Assembly (NCBI GenBank): GCA_013396915.1
Contig: VWZL01000357.1
Location: 208,320 to 272,319, forward strand
Source: Stercorarius parasiticus
Taxonomy: Eukaryota > Chordata > Aves > Charadriiformes > Stercorariidae
DNA length: 64,000 bases
Direction: 5' to 3'
The notes below the pieces were generated by a model, which was given only the letters and a program-made list of their open reading frames with translations, was not told the origin of the DNA and did no database searches. Made by a program: the position numbers and the translations under genes. Every line of letters starts with the position of its first letter. Within the stretch, counting starts at the first letter, position 1. This document shows positions 21,801 to 31,830 of this stretch, piece after piece.

Positions 21801-23811
21801 AGCAGTGAAAAAATTATGTCCACCAGAAAATAATCATTTTTTTTCAATAAAAATGAGATCCTCTAGACAAAGCAAACATTTTTATTACATATTTTTAGTA
21901 TGCTTTTCGTGACTGGTTATCAAACTACAGCATTTACTTTGGGGTCCTAAATACTGCAGTAGCAAACTATCCTAGTGACAGCTAACAGCTATGGAGTAGA
22001 ACTTGAAAGAAGCCTGAACAATAATGTAACTTTTTTGTTTTAAAAGTCCTTTCGCAACATAATAGGTATAGGCAATGAAAGGAGTAGGAGAATGGACTGA
22101 AGCAGGTTGCTGCTGGCTGATTACTGGCTGCAATCAAAGGAAAATTCTTGAGAAAAACACGGATCAAGAAAGAAGGCCAGGGTGAGCCACAAGTACTCCC
22201 TCCTAGCTGGGAATGTGCTAGAAAAATACACTGCACACCAGAAAAAGACTAAAGCTCTAAGTAAATTAGGTTAAAGCAAAGGAAGGCGGTGAATTTGAAC
22301 AGTAATTGGGAAGGTTTCCTCTTCACGGTTGTAGCTGATGGAAAGCGTATTCCCCATTATCAATTTGATGGGTCTAACAGCTTCTACCACAGTAGCAAGG
22401 GAAAAAAAAAAAAAAGGCTGTCATACCATTTCTTCCCATCAGTTATCCAGGGACACTGAGATTATGTGGCAAATCCACAGTATTCCTATAAAACTGGGTT
22501 ATATGTCACCATTCATAAAAATTATACCATGCCTCAATAAAGTAAACAGCCAGCAGACATTGAAAAATTAAGAGAAAGCTTCACTTGCTATTTAAAATGC
22601 TGTAGGAAAGGTTCTAGTCATTTCTTACTACTTTTTAATGTACTTTTAGGGATGAAAACAGGGGAGGTCTTTACAAAAAGTGGTAGGCTTTTGACTGAAC
22701 TTAGTAGGAACCTCATAATTTGACCATTGCTATATTAGGTTATGAAAGCCTTCACTGTTTTTCTTCATAAAAATTGGCAATGCAACAGGAAGTAAAAGAT
22801 AGTTATCATGATGTATGTGTTTAATAGTAGCAGGGACAGAGTATGATCTGATAATGAATGACTGTATCTGCCAAATATTACACTATTTTAGAATATGGTA
22901 CAAAACTCATCCCCTCTTTTTTTCTTCCCCAGAAATGCTGAGACTACATGATCTTAGGGCTAGCATTCATATCATTTTACTGTGAGATCACATAATATTC
23001 ATCTCTTTCTTTGGACTTTTCTGACTTTGTCCATCTGATCCCAGTGCAGCATCCCTAGCAACACCCATAGCAGTTAGCTCTTAGACTCCTCTCAGTGTGT
23101 CGGAACAGCTGCCTCACTAGTAGAAGAGGGATGAAATTGTGGGAAAATTCGTGGATAACTGGCTGGAACTGGGGTGTACCTGAACTATTATTCATCGGGG
23201 CTGCAGTAGTCAGCATCCTGATAGAAAAGTATATATTCTTTTGTTTCGCTGATATCAACAACATGGTTGGAAAAGGGTATTCACAAGTTTCTGGAGGAAA
23301 ATGCCCAGGTTCTGAAACACACAGACATAATACAGTAAGTGTGTCCAGTGTCAGCGTGCATAAATTACACAGTGTGATCACTGATTTCCCAAATGCAAGA
23401 TGGAAAGGTACTCCTTATGATTACAGTAGTCATGGCTTCTCTCAGAAAACACTGGATGTGATTTTTGATGACCTTATAATATTGGGCAAGCCACATTTCT
23501 AGCATGAGGTATATATTAGGGTCCTTATTGGTGGCATCAAGTTTTGGAGAAGTTTTGGATAACTTGTCACAGCAATTGTCACAGCAGGCTTTTTCGTACC
23601 ACTCTGCTGTGCCACAGCTGGACAGCAAGATAGCGGTGCCAGCTCCCATCTAGAGATGACCAGATGCTTCCTGACCACAATGAGGCAATTGAAATCAGTG
23701 TCCTGTTCCTTAAGAGCCTGTACCACTTCCTAGCATATGGTGAGGAAGGACATCTTCTGCAATCATAGATTACTAGCTTACTGCAAGTCCTTCATTAAGC
23801 CTCACATTCAT
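21801..23811. other. Single-copy sequence, no gene recognised
   Basis: Contains a poly-A run at 22402-22415 and a short direct repeat 'TTGTCACAGCA' near 23565-23587. A 135-codon plus-strand open frame (23095-23502) shows no family resemblance. No repeat family recognised. Confidence 0.55.
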
Positions 23812-24449
23812 GGGCCCTGGCCCTCATGGGGGAGTTCAGACAACCCAAAATCTGCTCAAGTGACAACACAGCAGGACAAAAGCAATCAAGAAGTTCTTGG
23901 AGCGTACTGACGATAACTTCCTCCTCCAAGTGACAGAGAAGCCAATGAAGAGAGGTACTCTGTTGGACCTCGTACTCACCAACGAGGGACTTGTTGGAAA
24001 TGTGAAGGTCAAAGGTGGCCTTCACTGCAGTGACCATGAGATGGTGGAGTTCAGGGCAGCCCATGAAGTTCAACAAGGGTAAGTGCAAAGCCCTACACCT
24101 GAGAAAGAACGACCATGCACCAATATATGCTGGGGACCACCCATCTGGAAAGCAGCTTGCCAGAAAAGAGGTGCCCAGTGCCAGGACTAGAGGCAATGGG
24201 AACAAAACTGAAACACAGGACTTTCCCTCTGACCATCAGAAAACTATTTTTTACTGTGAGGGTGACCAAGCACTGGCACTGGTCACCCAGAGAAGTTGTG
24301 GAGTCTCCCACCTTGGAGATATTTAAAAGCCTTCTGGACATGGTCGTAGGCATCTGGCTCTCAATGACCCTGCTTGAGCAGGGGGCTTGGTCAAGATGAC
24401 CTCCAGAGGTCCTTTCCAACCTCAACCTTATTTTGTGTTTCTGTGATTC
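23812..24449 (+). mobile_element. CR1 LINE with two internal deletions (endonuclease joined to 3' end)
   Basis: A CR1 copy in sense orientation that is not a simple 5' truncation. 23814 to about 24055 is the end of the ORF2 endonuclease domain. The sequence then jumps, near 24055-24064, to the 'CATGAAGTTCAACAAGG' block of the late RT region. It runs to about 24170 and jumps again to the 'GTGCCCAGTGCCAGGACTAG' block, continuing to the 3' end ('CCTCCAGAGGTCCTTTCCAA', tail 'GTGTTTCTGTGATTC'). The intervening RT catalytic region is missing. Order and orientation of the three pieces match the parent element, so deletion or template jumping is more likely than separate insertions. Confidence 0.85.
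23814..24082 (+). pseudogene. CR1 ORF2 endonuclease C-terminal fragment
   Basis: Remnant of the APE-type endonuclease that nicks target DNA for CR1 insertion. 'ALALMGEFRQPKICSSDN' and 'TAGQKQSR' read from 23814. After a frameshift near 23890 the frame continues 'FLERTDDNFLLQVTEKPMKR', 'LLDLVLTNEGLVGNVKVKGG' and 'LHCSDHEMVEF'. The SDH motif typical of this nuclease family is intact (about 24027-24035). The upstream GDFN-type motif is altered to GEFR, so key residues are lost. Beyond the EMVEF block the frame runs across the deletion junction into unrelated codons and stops at 24082. Confidence 0.87.
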
Positions 24450-25840
24450 CCATCTGGAGGACTGCATGGTGCTATCATTGATTGGTCAGGATGTATACAC
24501 AAATTCTTCAACATGCAGTGGGTCTGAGCATAAGGCTGATGTAATCCTGTGACTCGTCCCTGATGTTGGTGTACTTAGCTGAACCAAACCTATGAGTGAC
24601 GTTGCTCAGAACAGCATTGCCCTTGAGATGAACTGGGTACCTAACGTGAATGTTGCTAGACTTGCCTCTCCCTTTGCTTGAAGCTCTCTGGCATTGAGAG
24701 TTGAGTGGTGAGATGTGTCTGCAACTGCACTATGAGTTCACCAGCAGCACTGAAGTATACCCTGTTTGGAAGCTCTGGCTTCATATCTGTCATGTGATGC
24801 TATAGGTGTGACCTTTGCCATTTGCTGCTGGCTTCAATATCAACATGAAGCAATTTTATAGCTACTGTGCAGGATTTAGTGGCACATTTTTAGTTACAGT
24901 TGAGAGACTTCATTATGCTTCAGTGAACAATGCAGTTACCCAGCAAGTTGGTATATGCACTTCCTTACACATGGGCCAGAAGACAGATAGAAATGTCAAC
25001 TGTGAATCAGCTATTATAACCAGAGAGATTTCTTCACTTTCTAAGCAGTAAAAGTGACTACATACCCTGCCTCTGCAGGAGCTGTGCACAGCAGTGCTGA
25101 GACTTGTCACTACTGCCAATTCTAACATTAATTGTTGAGAAATCCAGCCAAATACTGGTCTTGTCTTCCTTTCTTCATTTATATAAGGATTGTTATCTTC
25201 TTGATCATGAGGTGGGGTCCAGCATTACTGTCACTTTTACATTTTTTATCATATCTGCATTATTTACTACCCTGCAGGCCAGGATCTCACTGAGGCACAA
25301 ACTTCAAACCAGTTTGTCCACTTCCCTTGCAGAAAAAAATGGAATTCTGGCCCCACTGAAATAGGTGGGAATTTGGAGGCCAAGAGTTTACTCCAAATGT
25401 CTTTACTTCTGCCACTGGGGCTGTACAGCCAAAATACATCTGTCAAGAACAGGCAAAGTGCATCATATTATTGTAAGTCTGCCTTACTGTGTTGCTTTGG
25501 TAACAAATGTTCCTGATGTTAAAGCGATGGTTCAAAAAACCTCAGAATGGAGATCGTTGCCAGTAAAATCATACAAACTAGAGGTTCTTAAAATACAAGG
25601 TCTTTCCTGATAGGAATATTTTTTCTTCACACGGAAATTACTGTCAAACGAGGATGCAATTTAGTTGCATGAACGTTGTCATGACATTTAAGATGCCCTA
25701 AGGCAGCTTGAGGTCTCCAGAGAATTAGAAGGGCTTATGTGCTTTGAGATCGTCAGAAGCACAGTGGCAGAGATCAGGCAAGGGTTGTGCTCTGCAGCAA
25801 TCAGGAACCATCTACCTAGCCAGGCTAGCCTGGGATGAGT
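24450..25840. other. Single-copy sequence, no gene recognised
   Basis: Nothing supportable was found: no repeat family, exon or structured RNA. Open frames are under 90 codons and unlike any family I know. Confidence 0.55.
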
Positions 25841-26564
25841 GGAGGCTGCCAGCCAGACAGAGCTTCTGTCATGGTTTAACCCTGACTGGCAACTAAGCCC
25901 CACACAGCTCCTCACTCACTCACCGCTGGGTGGGATGGGGGAGAGAATCAGAAGGGTAACAATGAGAAAACTCGTGGGTTGAGATAAAGACAGTTTCATA
26001 AGTAAAGCAAAAGCTGCACATGCAAGCAAAGCAAAATAGGGAATTCATTCACTGCTTCCCATCAGCAGGCAGGTGTTCAGCCTTCTCCAGGAAAGCAGGA
26101 CTTCATCACGTGTAACAGTGTCTTGGGAAGACAAATGCCATCACTCCAAACATTCCTCCCTTCCTCCTTCTTCCCCCATGTTTTTATTGCTGATGATAAT
26201 GNGGAGGCTGCCAGCCAGACAGAGCTTCTGTCATGGTTTAACCCTGACTGGCAACTAAGCCCCACACAGCTCCTCACTCACTCACCGCTGGGTGGGATGG
26301 GGGAGAGAATCAGAAGGGTAACAATGAGAAAACTCGTGGGTTGAGATAAAGACAGTTTCATAAGTAAAGCAAAAGCTGCACATGCAAGCAAAGCAAAACA
26401 GGGAATTCATTCACTGCTTCCCATCAGCAGGCAGGTGTTCAGCCTTCTCCAGGAAAGCAGGACTTCATCACGTGTAACAGTGTCTTGGGAAGACAAATGC
26501 CATCACTCCAAACATTCCTCCCTTCCTCCTTCTTCCCCCATGTTTTTATTGCTGATGATAATGT
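25841..26564. repeat. 362-bp tandem duplication joined by a single N (likely assembly overlap)
   Basis: 25841-26202 is repeated at 26203-26564 with a constant offset of 362. The only difference I see is T at 26037 versus C at 26399. The join carries the sole N in the window (26202), exactly where both copies would predict a T. The unit covers the left flank 'GGAGGCTGCCAGCCAGACAG' plus the first 336 bp of an LTR. A one-base N at a nearly perfect repeat boundary is what unmerged contig ends or haplotype overlaps look like. A real tandem duplication cannot be excluded from sequence alone. Confidence 0.9.
25867..26202 (-). mobile_element. Partial LTR copy (left unit of the duplication)
   Basis: The U5-proximal 336 bp of the minus-strand LTR described at 26229-26823, repeated by the N-joined duplication. 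It starts TGTCATGG on the plus strand (the LTR's 3' end, CCATGACA, on the minus strand) and breaks at the N. It is probably not a separate insertion. Confidence 0.8.
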
Positions 26565-26823
26565 CATATGACATGGGATATCCCTTTCGTCACTTGAGGT
26601 CAGCTGTCCCAGCTGTGTCCCTTCCCAGCTTCTTGTGCATCCCCAGCCTACTCGCTGGTGGGGCAATCTGAGAAGCAGAAAAGGCCCTGGGGCTGTAAGC
26701 ACTGCTCAGCAATAGCTAGAACATCCCTCTGTTACCAGCACTGTTTTCATCACAAATCCAAAACATAGTTCCATACAAGCTACTATGAAGAAATTAACCT
26801 ACATCCCAGCCAAAACCAGTACA
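26229..26823 (-). mobile_element. ERV solo LTR, minus strand
   Basis: A solo LTR of about 595 bp. Read on the minus strand it starts TGTACTGGTTTTGGCTGGGA (from 26823) and ends GGTTAAACCATGACA (at 26229), with the TG..CA ends expected of an LTR. Orientation is set by the 'TTATCTCAACCCACGAG' block (minus strand, 26335-26351), which matches the U5 side of the plus-strand LTRs at 20441 and 44990. A decayed TATA-like 'AATAAAAACATGGGGG' lies near 26540 on the minus strand. A 14-bp palindrome ATGTCATATGACAT (26561-26574) sits upstream of it. No convincing target-site duplication: GCTTC before versus GTGTC after. No internal retroviral genes. Confidence 0.85.
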
Positions 26824-26887
26824 GTGTCCTATCAGGGAAGCTGCTGACCAGGTGGAGAGCTGTAAATTCTGTACACCACACTCATAA

Positions 26888-27040
26888 GTGGACAAGGGTG
26901 AAAGCTCCACTTGTGCAAGGTGTGCTATGGTAGAGTCACTCAGGCAGCAGGTGGAGGAGCTGCAGGAGGAAGTTAGCAGGTTACGTTGTATTAGGGAGGG
27001 AGAGCCAGATAAAGATAATTATTCGAGATGCTGCAAGTAG
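26888..27040 (+). pseudogene. CR1 ORF1-like coiled-coil fragment
   Basis: 50 codons between stops (TAA at 26885, TAG at 27038), reading 'STCARCAMVESLRQQVEELQ' then 'EEVSRLRCIREGEPDKD'. The heptad pattern (V, L, V, L, V, L spacing) predicts a short coiled coil. A Cys-x-x-Cys pair lies just before it. CR1 ORF1 proteins are nucleic-acid-binding particle proteins with coiled-coil segments, and the wording resembles the CR1 ORF1 zipper as I remember it. The assignment therefore rests on memory plus the adjacent CR1. No start or downstream domain is present. Confidence 0.6.
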
Positions 27041-27071
27041 ATAATTATTCAAAGACTGCACCTTCATCAGG

Positions 27072-27293
27072 CTTGCAGATGACACCAAGCTGAGCGATAC
27101 TATTGATATACTAGAGGGAAGAGATGCCATCCAGAGGGACGTGGACAGGCTTGAAAAGTGGGCCAGTGTGAACCTCATGAAGTTCAACAAGGCCAAGTGC
27201 AAGGTCCTGCACCTGGGCTGGGGCAATCACCAGTATCAGCACAGGCTGGGGACTGGATTGAGAGCAGCCCTGCGGAGGACTTGGGGGTACTAG
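27072..27293 (+). pseudogene. CR1 ORF2 reverse-transcriptase fragment
   Basis: 73 codons of RT palm/thumb sequence: '[18 protein letters not shown]', '[20 protein letters not shown]' and '[14 protein letters not shown]'. The two catalytic Asp residues of the FADD motif are kept although Phe is changed to Leu. After 'HRLG' the frame diverges from CR1 and reaches TAG at 27291; later ORF2 blocks are readable in other frames. Non-functional. Confidence 0.88.
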
Positions 27294-27948
27294 TAGATGA
27301 AAAATTGTACATGAGCTAGCAATGTGCACTTGCAACCCAGAAAGTCAGTCATATCCTGAAAAGAAGTGTGGCCAGCAGGTCAATGGAGGTGATTCTGCCT
27401 CTCTACTTGTCTCTGGTGAGACTCCACCTGGAGTACTGCGTCCAGCTCTGGGGTCCCCAGAACAAGGAAGACATGGGTCTGTTAGAGCGGGTCCAGAGGA
27501 GGACCATAAAAAATGATCAGAGGGCTGGAACACCTCTCCTATGATGAAGGGCTGAGAGATTCGGAATTGTTTAGCCCAGAGAAGGCTCCCTGCAGACCTT
27601 ATTACTGCATTTCAATACTTAAATGGGGATTATAAGAAAGATGGAGAGACAATGTTTAACAGGGCCTGTAGTGATAGGACAAGGGGTAACAATTTTAAAC
27701 TAAAATAGGGTAGATTTAGATTAGATATAAGGCAGAAATTCTTTACTATGAGGGTGGTGGGACACTGGAACAGGTTGCCCAGAGAAGCTGTGGAACCCCC
27801 ATCCCTGGAAGTGTCCAAGGTCAGGTTGGATCAGGCTTTGAGCAATATAATCTAGTGGAAAATACCCCTGCCTACAGCAGGGGGGTTGGGACTAGATCAT
27901 CTTTAAAGGTCCCTTCCAACCCAAACCATGCTGTGATTCTATGATTCC

Positions 27949-30900
27949 ATTACCCAAGGCACTTATCTGGGTGGGGCTAGGAGACCTGCACCTTCTATAG
28001 GGGACAACCAACAAGGATGTCATAAGGATAGGATACCAACCTCACACGTCAGTGCACAGCTATATTTATGCAACTTAACCGCATCCCTTTTGAAAACTTC
28101 CTTTCCTCCAAATTAAGTAGGAGTTGGATTCAAACCCAGCCTGCAGCTGTTAAATTTAGGAGTTGCAATGTAAGGGTATAACTTAGCTGCCTAACCACAG
28201 GTAGCTGTTGCTTTTTGTGGTACCCTGGGACACCCACCTCTTCTCCAAAGGCCTTTACAGAATGATGCACATCCTGTGTTATCTGCCAGCTCCATGCAGA
28301 TGTGACGGATGTGTAAAACGTTGCTAGATACAGAACAGAATCACCCCATTTGTATTTACAAGGCAGTTAGGTATTACAGCTATGCAGATCTGATCAGTGG
28401 ATCCTGGAGATCAGTTTAGCCCTCTCTGAAGTACACAGTTACTGAATCGCTCTCCACTGATTGTAGCAACTAAACTTTCATTGGCTATAATGGGATCTAA
28501 ACACCTGGATCACCTATAAATGGACATTTAAATTTAGGTATCTTAATCTGTAAACTGACTCCCTCTCTTTTTTTAGCTTTGGAAAATACCTTTTGGATGG
28601 AAATAGAGATGGACCAACAGCTCTAAATCTTTAAAAACATTCTAAGTGAAGATGTGCCCCTGCCTATATGTTAGCAGTTAGGTTCTTGGACTGTATCAGT
28701 ATCAATCATGCTTGACAAATGGTTTTCAAATTCTTATGCTTCAGCATGACAGAAAACATTGTTTTCAAGAGACACGAGTGCACCTAAAATGGAATGGATG
28801 CATAGAACACATTTCTTACCATCTGAAATTCACCTCTCACTTGAAGGATTGTTTAATCTCTAGCTATGGTCCACATAGATAAACAGGAACTTCCAAAGGC
28901 AATAGATGATATGAATGATTTTCAAGAAGGCATCTACCTAAACAGCTTGTTTAGAGTAGATCCACACTTTTAGACAGATAAAATCATTTAACATGAGTCC
29001 ACCTTTACTGATTTAACTCCTTATTCAAGATGAGGTTTACAATACAACTTATATGACATTCCTCTGTCACTTAAGATAGGTGTTAGCATCACAGGGTGGT
29101 TATTTCAATAAGAGTCAGCAAATAGGATGCTATTTTCTGTGTCTGTCGGAAGTAGCTCCTGCCCACAAAGTCCAGGCTCAGTAAGCTCAGTAAGCTCAGA
29201 GATACATTTGGCTTAAGAAAGGGAAGAAACAAAATCACAAAGAACAGGAGATAAATCTCTGCAAATGCTGCTAACGTCTGAATTGACTAAAGAAGTTAAA
29301 TAACAGAAAGGTATTATAAATCTTCCCCTGCTTCAGATAAACTAATCATCTGTACACATTAAGACGGCATTTAATAAATGGTGCCCCAGGAAAAGTAAAA
29401 AATCTACTTGCTGGTGAATGCTCTGCCAACAGCAGAGTGAAGCCAAGATTACAGTGGCCTTTTAGCACAGTTACCAAAAAAATCAATAGCTTTTTATTTT
29501 TATTAAATTACTATCAGTGCAGAGAATGACTGAAGTATTTTTTCCATTTACTCCATAGAATCATATCTGCAAGGAGCTTGCAAATAATTGGATACAGAAA
29601 CCTTCTGACGGAGCAGCTCAGATATCTCTATTGTTGGAGGGGATGCTTAATGCACTGCCTTCCAGTGGCCCTTCAGCAGGAAGAAAAGAAATCTGAGGAC
29701 TCTATAATTGACTGCTCCTTCAAAAAATTAACAAAAAGTAGCACGTAGAGAGCAGTTATAGCTATGAATGAACTGTGCTCTCAGTGGCTTTATTCTCCTA
29801 GAAAGCCTATCAGAATTTCTATTATTAAACAAAGTGCATACAGCCTCAACAGGAGAAGCAGAGAGGGGAGGAGAGATGTCATGATAATGAATATAAAACA
29901 TGTTTTATTCCATGTTGAAGTTTGAATAACCAATAAGTTTGAATAATCATTAAACATACCCTGAAGGAACCTAGATCAACAAGGTGTACATTTCCATTTT
30001 TAACAAAGATTTCCACTTCCACTTGTTCTTTACTGTACACTCTTTTTTCTGGTCCTTTTCATATTTGCCTGCAAAACAGTATTCAGAGCATAAGACAGGA
30101 TGAAGGACTGCTACAGAATTTCCTGCAAAAGAATCCTACAAGTGCACCTGTCTGACTGCTGAGGGAAATTCTCTTCCAAGCACAGACTATTTTAGTGATT
30201 TTCAACCTGCCTGGAAACTGTAGCCCTACCTATTTTCTGAAAGTGGCATTACTCCCTGTGCTGTGAATTTACACGTTCCTCTGCAATTTTTCACACACCT
30301 CCAGGGATCCACAGACCCCAGGTAAAAAAATCACTGCCTTTTACACAGCTTATATGAGATATGTTTCTACCCTGGGTGCATTAGGGGTCACTGAAACAGG
30401 AAGGCTCCCCATTCATCATGCATACTAACTACCTAGAGCCATACAACGGGTGATGGCAGGACTACTCAGCCTCTTTGACTCACCTCACACTAAACACACA
30501 GGCCAATGGCAGTAGTTTGTGCAAGGCAATGCAAGACAGATGGGATGAGCCCCCCCCATACTCAAGGTATCCACAATGGGGTTGTGTGGGATAAAGAGGG
30601 GTGCACGCTGCACAGAATTTAAGGGACCTTTTACCCACCTCAAGGATCCTGAATAAGGGGGAGCTGGGAGGGAAGTTGTGCAAAAACAACCATGAGAGAG
30701 GCATGAGAGAGGCAATAATGGAAAAATAATAACCTCAGGATGGCTTTTGCCTGACCGCAATGCTGACCTGAATATAAAGCTCATTTCTTTTTCGTAGAGA
30801 AAGCATCTCAGAGATTCACTTCACGTCTCAGAAAAATAGCAGTAAGCAGAGGCAAAAGACAGGTGAGAAAATTTAGTAAGGAGTAAAGAAATTATAATTT

Positions 30901-31199
30901 TCAATCACATTCAGAAAACAATGTAACTGTGTTTTTCATAATTTTGCGGTACCATGCCCAGAGTAGTCCCATTCATTCACACTGCCATACAATTAGATCT
31001 GAGAAAATCAACTATAAACAATTCACAAGATCCATAACTAAGAAGACAATAATGCCTCTATCAAACAGGCACAAGACTTACACAACTCTATATCTTGTCT
31101 TCTACAGTAGTCAAAACATACGTCTGTGGGAGAGCAAGAATAGGTCAAGCACCTATCATAAATCCTCCTAATCCACCAGCCTCCAACTGTTTTCAGCCC
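27949..31199. other. Single-copy sequence, no gene recognised
   Basis: About 3.2 kb of AT-rich sequence. Small direct repeats only: 'GCTCAGTAA' repeated at 29177-29200 and an 11-bp tandem at 30691-30712. A C-run near 30550. No exon, RNA or mobile element seen. Confidence 0.55.
30691..30712. repeat. 11-bp perfect tandem duplication
   Basis: CATGAGAGAGG occurs twice head to tail with no mismatch. A simple slippage event. Confidence 0.85.
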
Positions 31200-31830
31200 A
31201 GGCATTTCCTGAGATGTGTATGATAGCTATACAATTATTAATCCTCAGTCCCCTTTGAACCCATTTAAACTGTTCCAACTGACAGCATCCCTTGGTAAGG
31301 AGTTCTCCAAGTCTGCTATCTGTCGCCCAAAGAGACATGTCAGTTGATTTATTTTGAACGGTGCTCCTCCTAGCTTGACCTGAGGCCTCCTAGATTTTAC
31401 CCTGAAAGTCATATGGCAATGGTGATTTTATAGACCACCTTTCCTCACACTCTTCCTCAGATACCTCTTTTGCATGCTGGAAAGACTGTTTACTAAAGCC
31501 CAGAACCACATGCAAGTATTAAAAACAGAAGTAAACCTCACATATTCATAATGATATAATGAGGTTGTTCTATAATCTATTCCTCTCCTAAGAATTCCTA
31601 ACTTTAGATTCATTGTGCTTGACCACTATTCAGTGCTGAACTGATATTTTCTCAGACTGGTCTGTCACAACTCTGTGATCTTACCCCAGCGTGGAAATTA
31701 TTTACTCAAAGCTTTTTTTATGTAAATTCCTGGGGGAGGGCTTCCTCAGATGCATCACTTCATATTTATCTGCATCTACTTTTACCTAAATAAGGGACCT
31801 GATTGTCAGTCAACCAGTATTATTAGATAT
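31200..31830 (-). mobile_element. Ancient CR1/L3-like LINE remnant
   Basis: Decayed LINE sequence in minus orientation. Blocks I recognise from the old amniote CR1/L3 group, in the expected order on the plus strand, are: 'CCTTGGTAAGGAGTTCTCCA' (31289 on), 'TGATTTATTTTGAACGGTGC', 'GGTGATTTTATAGACCACCT' (31421 on), 'CTTCCTCAGATACCTCTTTT', and after a gap 'CAGATGCATCACTTCATATT' with 'TATCTGCATCTACTTTTACC' (31746-31790). No frame is intact. Divergence is much greater than in the avian CR1 copies, so it probably predates birds. Boundaries are approximate. Confidence 0.62.

Larger units (their letters stand above)
26870..27948 (+). mobile_element. CR1 LINE, internally deleted: ORF1-like piece joined to RT and 3' end
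   Basis: From about 27060 this is a standard CR1 copy: the RT ADD motif, the 'GGTCCAGAGGAGGACCATAA' block, 'GGGGGGTTGGGACTAGATCA' and the tail 'TGTGATTCTATGATTCC' ending at about 27948. Immediately upstream, 26888-27040 encodes an ORF1-like coiled coil in the same orientation. Only about 30 bp separate the two. In an intact element several kilobases, including the whole endonuclease, lie between them. A 12-bp direct repeat AGATAATTATTC (27013-27024 and 27039-27050) brackets the junction. Confidence 0.8.

Noticed and set aside
23095..23502. 135-codon frame just upstream of the chimeric CR1
   Set aside because: Does not read as CR1 or any known protein; an overlapping minus-strand frame of similar size exists.
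26170..26182. AATAAA on the minus strand as an LTR poly(A) signal
   Set aside because: Its position, ahead of the G-run and before the U5 block, fits a decayed TATA box better than a poly(A) signal.
29550..29580. 'CCATAGAATCATA' as a possible CR1 minus-strand terminus
   Set aside because: Only about ten bases match; the sequence that should follow in CR1 is absent.
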